In this document: positions 53,047 through 61,255 of the stretch, one piece after another
How positions within the stretch are numbered: position 1 is the first letter of the stretch
How the letters are laid out: every line of letters starts with the position of its first letter
NCBI GenBank assembly: GCA_021768085.1
Contig: JAETOJ010000004.1
Location: 1 to 64,000, forward strand
Length of the DNA: 64,000 nt
DNA from: Bacillota bacterium
GTDB lineage: Bacteria; Bacillota; Clostridia; Oscillospirales; Oscillospiraceae
Direction: 5' to 3'
Notes under the pieces: generated by a model
What the model was told of the DNA's origin: nothing
Database searches by the model: none
The model's input: only the letters and a program-made list of their open reading frames with translations
Program-made: the position numbers and the translations under genes

Positions 53047-53256
53047 ATGTCCATTGAATATGAACATCAGGATCCCCAGCACAAGAGCAATGAGGTAAAG
53101 GCCGGTGTAAGTCACATCGGATCCGGCACAACGTATTTGCTCACCGATCCCGTCATCCCGCCCGGAAAGAGGGTTCAGCGGATTGTAACCCCCGAGGGGC
53201 TGGTGAAGCATATGCTTGTGGATCTGCCGGAACCAGATCACAGGGATACACCTTGA
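53047..53256 (+). CDS. Uncharacterised 69-aa protein divergent from an XRE regulator
   Basis: ATG 53047 is preceded by AAGGGAGGTCTTATTCAAA. The protein begins MSIEYEHQDPQHKSNEVKAG, has a central GTTYLLTDPVIPPGKRVQRI and ends with acidic/proline-rich VDLPEPDHRDTP. Soluble, no motif that I recognise. The promoter, ribosome-binding site and divergent regulator argue that it is real. Confidence 0.55.
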   Translation: MSIEYEHQDPQHKSNEVKAGVSHIGSGTTYLLTDPVIPPGKRVQRIVTPEGLVKHMLVDLPEPDHRDTP

Positions 53257-53281
53257 CAAACCGCGGGCGCCGCGCTATAAT
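53253..53281 (+). promoter_or_regulatory. Consensus promoter of antisense RNA, locus 2
   Basis: TTGACA (53253-53258), a 17-bp spacer and TATAAT (53276-53281): an exact sigma-A consensus with no protein gene behind it before the peptide gene's 3' end. Confidence 0.75.
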
Positions 53282-53287
53282 GGCAAA

Positions 53288-53388
53288 TAGAAGGGCTATG
53301 CACCAAGCGGTCGGCCCTACAAGGTTCTAAGTTTCTTATCTACAAGAAACCGTCACTTGTCGGAGTGGCGGTTTCTGCTTTTCACAAT
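53288..53388 (+). ncRNA. Predicted antisense (antitoxin) RNA, locus 2
   Basis: Starts near 53288 and would stop at GAAACCGTCACT/AGTGGCGGTTTC (53347-53376), followed by TGCTTTTC. It overlaps the 3' end of the minus-strand peptide gene and its downstream hairpin. Its AAGCGGTCGGCC (53305-53316) closely resembles the peptide mRNA's own 5' leader, as in locus 1. Confidence 0.6.
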
Positions 53389-53430
53389 TATCGTAACAGT
53401 AAACTGTCCGATATGGAGCGTGATCCGCAT
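53353..53430 (-). CDS. 25-aa toxin-like peptide, locus 2 (RNRHSxK family)
   Basis: ATG at 53430, TGA at 53355-53353. It begins MRITLHIGQFTVTIIVKS and ends RNRHSDK. It aligns with the locus 1 peptide (start, VTI/ITV core, tail). The start region is hidden in GTCAC/GTGAC plus CCCC-GAAA-GGGG, the same fold as locus 1 with different outer-stem bases. Toxicity is inferred from architecture. Confidence 0.6.
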   Translation of the reverse strand: MRITLHIGQFTVTIIVKSRNRHSDK

Positions 53431-53433
53431 ATA

Positions 53434-53469
53434 GTCACCCCCTTTCGGGGTTCATGTGACCGACCGCCT
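53434..53469 (-). promoter_or_regulatory. Structured 5' leader hiding the ribosome-binding site, locus 2
   Basis: Minus strand: GTCAC (53460-53456) pairs with GTGAC (53438-53434) around CCCC-GAAA-GGGG; GGGGGTG is the ribosome-binding site. The preceding 12 bases (53469-53458) can pair with the mRNA 3' region (53316-53305) with two G-U pairs. No good sense promoter was identified upstream. Confidence 0.6.
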
Positions 53470-53548
53470 GTCAACTACTTGTTGATGTGCATAGCCCAGC
53501 CCTTTTTACGGGGCCGCTGTCAGTTTAACACGAATTTTGTCAAACCGC

Positions 53549-53578
53549 AAGGGGGGCTGTTCAAGCCCCCCTTTTTTT
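53549..53578 (+). terminator. Terminator upstream of moxR
   Basis: AAGGGGGGCT (53549-53558) and AGCCCCCCTT (53564-53573) form a 10-bp stem with a 5-nt loop and T7. The probable moxR -10 (TATAAT, 53581-53586) begins three bases later. Confidence 0.75.
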
Positions 53579-53616
53579 GATATAATAGCTCATCCCAGTT
53601 TACCAAGGAAGTGACA

Positions 53617-54558
53617 ATGATGACAGAAAAGCAGCTTGCCGCCCAGGTGGTCACCGAGGTCAAAAAGGCCGTGGTGGGCAAGGACGACATTGTGATCAAG
53701 GCCCTGCTGGCCATTCTGGCCCGGGGGCACCTCCTGCTGGAGGATATCCCCGGGGTGGGCAAAACCACCCTGGCCATCGCCTTTTCCAAGGCCCTGGGCC
53801 TGAAATACAACCGGGTGCAGTTCACCCCCGACGTGATGCCGTCGGATCTGACGGGCTTCTCCCTCTATAACAAGGCCACAGGCCAGATGGAGTACCAGCC
53901 CGGGGCGCTGCTGTGCAACCTGTTCCTGGCCGACGAGCTGAACCGGGCCACCAGCCGCACCCAGTCCGCCCTGCTGGAGGCCATGGAGGAGGGGAAGGTG
54001 ACGGTGGACGGTGTGTCCCGCCCGGTGCCCGACCCCTTCCTGGTCATCGCCACCCAGAACCCCGCCGGGGCCTCCGGCACCCAGTTGCTGCCCGACTCCC
54101 AGCTGGATCGGTTCGCCCTGCGGCTGTCCATGGGCTACCCCGCCCCGGCGGACGAGCTGGAGCTGCTCCAGCGCAAGCTCCGGGGAGACGCCATGGGGGA
54201 GGTGGCCCAGGCCGCCGACGCCCACCAGCTGGCGGAGCTGCGCGCCCAGGTGGAGCGGGTCTTTGTGGACGACGAGATTTTACAGTACATCCTCCAGTTG
54301 GTGCGGGCCACCCGGAACCACCGGGGACTGGCCCAGGGCGCCAGCCCCCGGGCCGCCATCTCCCTGTGCGCCCTGTGCCGGGGGGTGGCCTACCTCCGGG
54401 GCCGGGACTACGTGGTGCCCGGGGACGTAAGCTACATCTGGACGGACGCCATCGCCCACCGGCTGGTGCTGCCCGCCGGGACGGCGGAGGTTGGAACCCG
54501 GGCGGCGGACATCGCCGGGGAGGTGCTGGACTCGGTGCGCCCGCCCCGGCTGCGGTGA
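53617..54558 (+). CDS. MoxR-family AAA ATPase
   Basis: 313 aa. AAA_3 core with LLLEDIPGVGKTTLAIAFSK (Walker A), RVQFTPDVMPSDLTGF, LFLADELNRATSRTQSALLE (Walker B), VIATQNPAGASGTQLLPDSQ (sensor 1), LDRFALRL, and the helical lid AISLCALCRGVAYLRGRDYV. MoxR ATPases act as chaperones with DUF58 and transglutaminase or VWA partners, exactly the two genes that follow. Start ATG 53617 with AAGGAA upstream; GTG 53611 is possible. Confidence 0.93.
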   Translation: MMTEKQLAAQVVTEVKKAVVGKDDIVIKALLAILARGHLLLEDIPGVGKTTLAIAFSKALGLKYNRVQFTPDVMPSDLTGFSLYNKATGQMEYQPGALLCNLFLADELNRATSRTQSALLEAMEEGKVTVDGVSRPVPDPFLVIATQNPAGASGTQLLPDSQLDRFALRLSMGYPAPADELELLQRKLRGDAMGEVAQAADAHQLAELRAQVERVFVDDEILQYILQLVRATRNHRGLAQGASPRAAISLCALCRGVAYLRGRDYVVPGDVSYIWTDAIAHRLVLPAGTAEVGTRAADIAGEVLDSVRPPRLR

Positions 54559-54562
54559 CGTT

Positions 54563-55564
54563 ATGTGGATCCGCCGCCTGATCTGGGCCGGGGCGCTGAC
54601 GGCCGCCCTGCTGTTCCAGATCACCAATAACAACTACCTGGGGCAGTTCCTCACCGCCCTGTGCATCGTCCTGCCCCTGCTGTCCCTGGCCCTGTCCCTG
54701 CCGGGGATGCTCCGCTGCCACCTCACCCTGTCCGCCGACCCCGCCAGCCTGGATCGGGGGGGCAAGGCCCAGTGGGCGGTGGAGATCGACACCTGGGGCA
54801 GCCTGCCCATCGCCCGGCTCACCCTGCGGCTGACGGAGGAAAACCTGCTCACCGGGCAGCTCCAGCGGGCCAAGCTCAAGCTCACCGGGGTGGCCCGCCG
54901 CCGCCCTGCCCGGGCGGACGCCGTCACCGATCACTGCGGTCTGCTGGAGCTCCGGGCGGAGCGGGCCCGGGTGTGCGACTACCTGGGGCTGTTCAGCCTG
55001 CGCCTGCCCGACCCGGCCCCGGCCCGGCTGCTGTGCCGCCCCATCCCCGCCCAGGCCGAGGCCCCCCACATCCCGGAGGGAATGGGGGCCCGCCCCGTGG
55101 CTCAAAACGCCGCCCGCCGGGGCCCCGGGGAGGACTACGAACTCCGGGAGTACCGCCCCGGCGACCCCATGCGCTCGGTGCACTGGAAGTTGTCCTCCAA
55201 GTGGGATGAGCTCATCGTCAAGGAGCGGGGGGAGACGGTGACTCCTCTGCCCCTGCTCACCCTGGATCGCTTTGGGACGCCGGAGGCGCTGGACGAACTG
55301 CTGGATCGGGCCGCGGGCATGAGCCGCGCCCTGCTGTCCGTCCAGCGGCCCCACGCGGTGCTGTGGCTGGACGGGGCAGGGGAGCCCCAGCTCCACCCCG
55401 TGTCCGACGAGCGGGAGTACCGCCTCCTGCTCACCGCCCTGCTCACCGGCCCCGCGGGGGAGACGGGCCCCACCCTGGACGATCATCCCGAGCTGCTGGG
55501 GGCCGGTGTCCCGGCCTTCCGGATCCACATTTCCGCCGGGGAAGGAGGGGTCAGCCATGGCTGA
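54563..55564 (+). CDS. DUF58-domain membrane protein
   Basis: 333 aa. One or two N-terminal membrane segments (LIWAGALTAALLFQI, LTALCIVLPLLSLALSL), then a beta-rich region and the DUF58 hallmark EDYELREYRPGDPMRSVHWK with LSSKWDELIVKE. Works with MoxR; the molecular role is not established. Five bases after the moxR stop and overlapping the next gene by 8 bp. Confidence 0.9.
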   Translation: MWIRRLIWAGALTAALLFQITNNNYLGQFLTALCIVLPLLSLALSLPGMLRCHLTLSADPASLDRGGKAQWAVEIDTWGSLPIARLTLRLTEENLLTGQLQRAKLKLTGVARRRPARADAVTDHCGLLELRAERARVCDYLGLFSLRLPDPAPARLLCRPIPAQAEAPHIPEGMGARPVAQNAARRGPGEDYELREYRPGDPMRSVHWKLSSKWDELIVKERGETVTPLPLLTLDRFGTPEALDELLDRAAGMSRALLSVQRPHAVLWLDGAGEPQLHPVSDEREYRLLLTALLTGPAGETGPTLDDHPELLGAGVPAFRIHISAGEGGVSHG

Positions 55565-57899
55565 GCAGGAAAAGCGCCTCTCCCCCCTGTCCGTGCTGGG
55601 GGACGGACTGCTGCTGCTGTGCGCCCTGCCGGGGCTGACGGCCAGCTTCCTGTCCCTGTACGGCCGCGCCGGGGTGTCACCCGCCCTCATGGGGCCCCTG
55701 GACTGGGCCGCCGCCCAGGGGGATCAGTTCCTGCTCCTGGCGGCGCTGTTCGCCCTGCTGTCCCTGTGTGTGTGGAGCCTGCCTCGGTTCCGGTGGACGG
55801 CGGCGGGAGGGCTGGCCGCCCTGTGGGCGCTGACCCTGTGGGGAAACTGGCGGGCCGTGTCCGCCGGGGCCGTCCTCACCGTCCAGTCGGTGGCCGACCT
55901 GTTCGCCTCCCGGGTAGTCTGGGGCCGCACCTTCGACTACGACTCCGGCCTGGTGCTCCAGGCCCAGCGGGAGGCGGTGCGGCTGTTCCTCCTGCTGGCC
56001 CTGGCCCTGCTGGCGCTGGTTCTGGGCTGGGTGGTGGTGCGGGCCCGCCGGTGGTGGATGGCGGCGCTGATCACCCTGCCCCCTCTGCTGCCCGGGCTGC
56101 TGGCCGACCTCTACCCCAGTTGGCCCGCCTTCCTGGCCCTGTGCGCCTGCTGGTGCGCCATGCTGATCTCCTCCCTGTGCCGGTGGGCCGCGCCCTCTGC
56201 CCGGGGACGGCTCACCCTGGCCGCCCTGGGGGCGTCGGTGCTGGCGCTGGCCGTCCTCACCCTGATCTTCCCCCGGGAGGGCTACACCCGCCCTCCCTGG
56301 GCGCTGAAGGCCCAGGAGGATCTGGCCAACCTGGCCAACCGGGCGGCGGACTGGCTCCCCCGGTGGGAGGACGGCCCCTTTCACACCACCGTCACCTTTG
56401 TGGGCTCGGCGGAGGAGGCGGATCTGGCCCACGCTGGCCCGCTGAGCTACTCCGGCCGGACGGTGCTGCGGGTGACGTCGGATTACGAGGGGCGGCTGTA
56501 CCTGCGGGGCTCGTCGCTGGCGGTGTATGAGGACGGGGTGTGGAAGGCCCTGCCCGAGGGAACCTATGAGGAATACTGCCCCGTTGATGAGCACGCCCCC
56601 GTCCCCCTGTACTTCCCCGCCATGCAGGAGCAGGACAGCCCCACCTATACCATCACCGTGGACAACGTGGGCGCGGTGGGCACCTGCGTCTACGCCCCCT
56701 ACTTCCCCACACCCCAGGTGGCCGAGGACACCGGGGCGCTGCCGGTGGAGGACTCCTATCTGGCCCGGAAACAGGGCCAGTGGGAACACACCCTGTCCTT
56801 TGTGGAGCGAACGCCCCCCAACCATGCCGTGCTTGATAGCGGCGGCTACGTGACCCTTACAGGCCCCGGCCCCAGCGAAGGGCAGATCGCGGCAGGCCGG
56901 TATGCCGAATATGCCTACAGCCACTACCTGGACGTGCCGGAGGAGCTGCGGGGCGCGCTGGAGGAGCTGGTCAATATGGCCTGGTCGGTGGGGGCGCTGG
57001 GCGCTCCCTATATGAGCGCCCCCAGCTTCTTCAATGGGGACGCCCCCCGCTACGCCGGGCAGCTGGCCGACTTCCTCAATACCTTCTGCACCTACGATCA
57101 GTCCGCCCCCGCCGCCCCCGAGGGGACGGATCCGGTGCTCTACTTCCTCAACGAGAGCCACCGGGGCTACTGTATGCACTACGCCTCCACCGTCACCCTG
57201 CTGCTGCGCGCCATGGGCATTCCCTCCCGGTACGTCAGCGGGTTCACGGCGGTGACCCAGCCCGACCGGCAGGTGGACGTGCCCGACCGGGCGGCCCACG
57301 CCTGGGTGGAGGTGTGGCTGGACGGCTTCGGCTGGTACCCGGTGGAGGTCACCCCCATCGCCGCCTTTGAGCAGCTGGCCCAGCCCGGGGGGGATAATCC
57401 GGATCCCCTGCCCTCGGCGGACGCCACCCCCACCCCCCAGCCCACGGACAACCCCGGCGAGACCCCCGCCCCCTCCCAGGGGCCGGGCGGCCAGACGGGG
57501 CCGGGGGAAGGAGAGGACGATCCCACCGGGAGCCTGGGGGCGGTGCTGCTGCCGGTGCTGAAGGGGCTGGCGGCGCTGGCGGGCCTGTGCGGCCTGCTGT
57601 GGCTGCTCCAGTCCGCCCTCAAGCGCCATCGGACACAGCGGCTGGCCGATCCGGATCGGAACCGGGCGGCGCTGTACGCCTACCGCTGCCTGGAGCGGCT
57701 GGAGCGCTGGGGCGGCCGGACGGATCCCCAGGCGGTGGAGCTGGCGGAAAAAGCCAAGTACAGCGCCCACACCCTCACGGAGGAGGAGCTGGCCCAGCTC
57801 ACCCGCCTGCTGGACGGGGAGCGCGTCCGCCTGTCGGTGGGGCCGGCGTGGTGGCGGCGGCTGCTGTTCCGGTACGTCTGGGGAATGCCCCGCCCGTAA
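55557..57899 (+). CDS. Transglutaminase-like membrane protein (TgpA type)
   Basis: 780 aa. Six or so N-terminal membrane segments (residues ~20-235), an external region, and a transglutaminase core with catalytic Cys in HRGYCMHYASTVTLLLRAMG, His in RAAHAWVEVWLDGFGWY and Asp/Glu in VEVTPIAAF. A proline/threonine-rich linker (ATPTPQPTDNPGETPAPSQG) leads to another membrane helix and a cytosolic DUF4129-like tail. Probably modifies cell-envelope proteins. ATG 55557 after GAAGGAGGGGTCAGCC. Confidence 0.9.
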   Translation: MAEQEKRLSPLSVLGDGLLLLCALPGLTASFLSLYGRAGVSPALMGPLDWAAAQGDQFLLLAALFALLSLCVWSLPRFRWTAAGGLAALWALTLWGNWRAVSAGAVLTVQSVADLFASRVVWGRTFDYDSGLVLQAQREAVRLFLLLALALLALVLGWVVVRARRWWMAALITLPPLLPGLLADLYPSWPAFLALCACWCAMLISSLCRWAAPSARGRLTLAALGASVLALAVLTLIFPREGYTRPPWALKAQEDLANLANRAADWLPRWEDGPFHTTVTFVGSAEEADLAHAGPLSYSGRTVLRVTSDYEGRLYLRGSSLAVYEDGVWKALPEGTYEEYCPVDEHAPVPLYFPAMQEQDSPTYTITVDNVGAVGTCVYAPYFPTPQVAEDTGALPVEDSYLARKQGQWEHTLSFVERTPPNHAVLDSGGYVTLTGPGPSEGQIAAGRYAEYAYSHYLDVPEELRGALEELVNMAWSVGALGAPYMSAPSFFNGDAPRYAGQLADFLNTFCTYDQSAPAAPEGTDPVLYFLNESHRGYCMHYASTVTLLLRAMGIPSRYVSGFTAVTQPDRQVDVPDRAAHAWVEVWLDGFGWYPVEVTPIAAFEQLAQPGGDNPDPLPSADATPTPQPTDNPGETPAPSQGPGGQTGPGEGEDDPTGSLGAVLLPVLKGLAALAGLCGLLWLLQSALKRHRTQRLADPDRNRAALYAYRCLERLERWGGRTDPQAVELAEKAKYSAHTLTEEELAQLTRLLDGERVRLSVGPAWWRRLLFRYVWGMPRP

Positions 57900-57908
57900 T
57901 CGCTGAAA

Positions 57909-57943
57909 AACCAGGCCGTCCGGCTTTGCCGGACGGCCTGGTT
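57909..57943. terminator. Bidirectional terminator (transglutaminase / histidine kinase)
   Basis: AACCAGGCCGTCCGGC (57909-57924) and GCCGGACGGCCTGGTT (57928-57943) form a perfect 16-bp stem with a 3-nt loop. Confidence 0.85.
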
Positions 57944-57947
57944 CTAT

Positions 57948-60900
57948 TTATTCCTCCCGCAGGCGGCCCAGAAGCTCCCGCACCGCGTCCATGTTGATGG
58001 GCTTGGACAGGTGGCCGTTCATCCCCGCGTCCAGGGCATGGCGCACGTCCTCGGCGAAGGCGTTGGCGGTCATGGCCACAATGGGGATGTCCTTCGCCCG
58101 GGGGTGGCCGCAGGCCCGGATCTTCCGGGTGGCCTCATAGCCCCCCATCACCGGCATCTGCACGTCCATGAGGATCATGTCGTATTTGTCCGGGGGCTCC
58201 TGGAGGAACTGCTCCACCGCCAGCTCCCCGTTGGACACCACCTCGCAGCGGGCCCCCTCCATGTCCAGCATCTCGCACAGGATCTCGGCGTTGAGCTCGT
58301 TGTCCTCCGCCACCAGGAAGAACAGGCCTCTGAGGGCGTCCTCCGGCGCGGGGGCGGCCTTGCCCTCCGGCCCGGTACGCAGGCTCTCCAGTGCCTGCCG
58401 GAAGGTGGACACAAAGAAGGGCTTGGGCAGGAAGGCGTCCACCCCGGCGGCCACGGCCTCCTCCTGAATGGCGCTCCAGTCGTAGGCAGTGAGCACCAGG
58501 ATGGGGATCTCCCCGCCCACCTTCTCCCGGAGCTGGCGGGCGGTGTCCACGCCGCTCTGCCCCGGCATTTTCCAATCCAGAAGGATGGCGTGGAACTCCT
58601 CCCCCCGGGCCATGGCCCGTTCCGCCTCGTCTACGGCGGAGGGGCCGTCGGTGGCGTAGGCCACCTGGACGCCCGTGTCCTCCATCATCTCCCGGATATC
58701 CAAGCACACCTGCTCCTCGTCGTCCGCCACGAGTATGCGGGAAATCCCCCGGCGGCTCCAGAAATCGCCCTCGTCCAGCGAGGCGGGCAGGGCAAAGGAC
58801 AGCTCCACGGTGAACACGCTGCCCTCTCCCTGGCGGCTCTCCGCCCGGATCACTCCCCCCATCAGATCCACCAGGTTCTTGGTGATGGCCATGCCCAGGC
58901 CGGTGCCCTGGATACCGCTGGTGGTGGAATTCTCCTCCCGGCTGAAGGGGTCGAATACGCTTTTCAGGAACTCCGGGCTCATGCCGATGCCGTTGTCCCG
59001 CACCACAAAGCGCAGATGGGCGTACTGGGGGGTGGTGGGGGCCAGATCTTCCACCGTCAGAGAGATGGCGCCCCCGCTGGGGGTGTACTTGATGGCGTTG
59101 GACAGCAGGTTGATCAGAATCTGGTTCACGTGCAGCTTGTCGCCCAGCAGCTGCTCCGCGGGGTGGCCCTTCACCTGAAACTCAAAGGACTGCTCCTTGG
59201 CGCGGGTCTGGGGCAGCAGGATGGTATAAAGCTCCTCCATCAGCTCGGGCAGGCTGAAGGGGGCCACGTTCAGTGAGGTCTTGCCGCTCTCGATCTTGCT
59301 CATGTCCAGCACGTCGTTGATCAGACTGAGCAGGTGGTGGCTGGAGGCGGTGATCTTCCGGGTATACTCCCGCACCTTGTCCGGGTTCTCCGCGTCCTTG
59401 GCCAGCAGCACGGTGAAGCCGATGATGGCGTTCATAGGCGTGCGGATGTCGTGGGACATATTGGACAGAAAGGCGCTTTTCGCCTCGTTGGCCCGGTTGG
59501 CCTGGGACAACGCCTCCCGCAGCAGGGTTTTCTGCTCCAGCTCCACCCGGGTGGCGTCGTCCACGTTGCGCACGCCCAGTACGATGCCCCGCCTGCCATC
59601 CCAGGCCCCCGCCCGGACGGCCTTGAGCTGGTAATAGGCCGCCCCCTGCCGGGACATGGCCCGGTAGTTGAGGTAGAAGGTCTTGTCCCGGGTCAGCCGC
59701 TCTCCCAGGGCCTTTAGGGTGCAGGCCCTGCGCAGAACCTCCCGGTCGCCGGGGCAGACGGTTCGGTCGATATACTCGTCCATGCTTTTCTGGAAGGCGC
59801 GGCCCCACCGGAAGCCCCGCAGCGACTCCTCCACTCCCTCCGCCATCTGGAGGGGGTAGCCGTTGCCGGTGTCCAGATCCAGGAAGTACACCAGGCGGAA
59901 GTCCATGCTGAGGGCCTGTATGAGCTCCATCTGGCGGCGCTCCTGCTCCAGCCGCTCCCGCTGCTCCTGCTCCTTCTGGGCGGTGCAGTCCAGCAGGAAG
60001 CGGCGGCACACCAGCGCGCCGTTCTGCCGCACCAGCTTCACGTTGCCCATGATATACAGCAGCCGCCCGTCCGGGTGGCGCACCCGGTAGGCGATGCCCA
60101 CGCTGTCCCCCTCCTCCTTCAGGGAGCGGATGCAGGCCCGCAGCCGGGGCTTGTCGTCCTCCTCCACGGTAGAGGCGATGAGGTTGAAGCCGCCGGCCAG
60201 CAGCTCCTCCCGGCTGTTGAAGCCCAGTATGTTCAGCGCGGCCCGGTTGACGTTGAGGATCTGCCTGCCGTCCAGCGAGTGGGTCAGCACACCGCAGTCC
60301 ATGGTGGTGAACAGGGACTCCAGCATCTCCGTCTTGCGGATCAGCTCCCCCTGGTACTCCCGCTCCCGGGTCACGTCGATGCCCACCCCCACGGTGCCCA
60401 TCACGGATCCGTCTATGTCGTACAGGGGGGATTTGTAGGTGGTGAGGGTGCGCTGGCCCTCCCCCGTCTCGATGGTCTCCTCGGACACGCAGGTCTCCCG
60501 CTTCTCCATAACCTCCTGCTCGGACTGGATGCAGGCGGGGTCGTCCCGCTCCACGTCCCAGATGTAGGCGTGGCGCCGGCCCTGCACCTGCTCCCGGGTC
60601 TTTTTCACCGTCCGGCAGAAGCTGTCGTTCACCCGCTCGTGGACGCCGTCCTTCGTCTTGAACCAGATCAGGCTGGGCACGCCGTTGACGGCGGCCTCCA
60701 GAAAGTGCTCCCGCTCCCACAGATCCGCCCCCTGCTTCCGGCCCTCCTGCCAGCGCAGGAAGCGGAAGGGGATCTCCTCCGGGGCGGGATCGATCCACAG
60801 ATCCCGCAGCCGGGGCAGATAAGGGGCCAGCCCGGGAAGCTGATCCCGGGACGCGGCGGCCAGCACCTCCGCCCCCTCCTTCCCGGCGGGGAGCAGGGCG

Positions 60901-61094
60901 TCCAGCACAGCGGGGCCGTCCATGCCCCGGAGATCCAGCAGGATCACATCCGCCCCGGCGCACAGGGCGGCGTCGGGTTGCTCACTTTCTGTAAAGGCGT
61001 GGGTGAACCGCTCCAGGGGCGGCGCCCCCCGCACGGCGTCCAGCAGGCCGCGATCCCGGCCCATCAGATAAAACCGGAGATGACAGTGATACAT
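57948..61094 (-). CDS. Hybrid histidine kinase with PAS domains and two receiver domains
   Basis: 1048 aa, no clear membrane segment. Order: a receiver-like N-terminus (DVILLDLRG around residue 50), three PAS-type domains (~130-250, 260-385, 390-520), HisKA with phospho-acceptor H548 in NMSHDIRTPMNAIIG, HATPase with DNGIGMSPEFL and GTGLGMAITKNL, receiver 1 with D840 (LLDWKMPG) and receiver 2 with D977 (LMDVQMPVMGG). It probably senses a cytosolic signal and runs a multi-step phosphorelay. No response regulator or Hpt gene is adjacent. ATG 61094 after GGGAGGATTCAGCGAA. Confidence 0.9.
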   Translation of the reverse strand: MYHCHLRFYLMGRDRGLLDAVRGAPPLERFTHAFTESEQPDAALCAGADVILLDLRGMDGPAVLDALLPAGKEGAEVLAAASRDQLPGLAPYLPRLRDLWIDPAPEEIPFRFLRWQEGRKQGADLWEREHFLEAAVNGVPSLIWFKTKDGVHERVNDSFCRTVKKTREQVQGRRHAYIWDVERDDPACIQSEQEVMEKRETCVSEETIETGEGQRTLTTYKSPLYDIDGSVMGTVGVGIDVTREREYQGELIRKTEMLESLFTTMDCGVLTHSLDGRQILNVNRAALNILGFNSREELLAGGFNLIASTVEEDDKPRLRACIRSLKEEGDSVGIAYRVRHPDGRLLYIMGNVKLVRQNGALVCRRFLLDCTAQKEQEQRERLEQERRQMELIQALSMDFRLVYFLDLDTGNGYPLQMAEGVEESLRGFRWGRAFQKSMDEYIDRTVCPGDREVLRRACTLKALGERLTRDKTFYLNYRAMSRQGAAYYQLKAVRAGAWDGRRGIVLGVRNVDDATRVELEQKTLLREALSQANRANEAKSAFLSNMSHDIRTPMNAIIGFTVLLAKDAENPDKVREYTRKITASSHHLLSLINDVLDMSKIESGKTSLNVAPFSLPELMEELYTILLPQTRAKEQSFEFQVKGHPAEQLLGDKLHVNQILINLLSNAIKYTPSGGAISLTVEDLAPTTPQYAHLRFVVRDNGIGMSPEFLKSVFDPFSREENSTTSGIQGTGLGMAITKNLVDLMGGVIRAESRQGEGSVFTVELSFALPASLDEGDFWSRRGISRILVADDEEQVCLDIREMMEDTGVQVAYATDGPSAVDEAERAMARGEEFHAILLDWKMPGQSGVDTARQLREKVGGEIPILVLTAYDWSAIQEEAVAAGVDAFLPKPFFVSTFRQALESLRTGPEGKAAPAPEDALRGLFFLVAEDNELNAEILCEMLDMEGARCEVVSNGELAVEQFLQEPPDKYDMILMDVQMPVMGGYEATRKIRACGHPRAKDIPIVAMTANAFAEDVRHALDAGMNGHLSKPINMDAVRELLGRLREE

Positions 61095-61174
61095 TTCGCT
61101 GAATCCTCCCAGGGGTGGCGCAGGCGGCGCCGCCCGTCCCCCTGTCGGCGGGGGGAAATTACAAAGTCATGGGC

Positions 61175-61203
61175 ATTTTATCAAGTTTGCCCGCCGATGT
61201 CAA
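61175..61203 (-). promoter_or_regulatory. Promoter of the hybrid histidine kinase
   Basis: Minus strand TTGACA (61203-61198), a 17-bp spacer and TAAAAT (61180-61175). Leader of about 75 nt. Confidence 0.7.
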
Positions 61204-61211
61204 CAGGTTGG

Positions 61212-61251
61212 GAAACGGGCGGGGGTTTGAATTCAAATCCCCGCCCGTTTC
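61212..61251 (-). terminator. 40-bp near-perfect palindrome after cysS
   Basis: GAAACGGGCGGGG (61212-61224) pairs with CCCCGCCCGTTTC (61239-61251), and the centre TTTGAATTCAAA is itself self-complementary. Four bases after the cysS stop. Probably ends the cysE-cysS transcript although a T-tract is lacking; it also abuts the kinase promoter. Confidence 0.55.
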
Positions 61252-61255
61252 TCCG

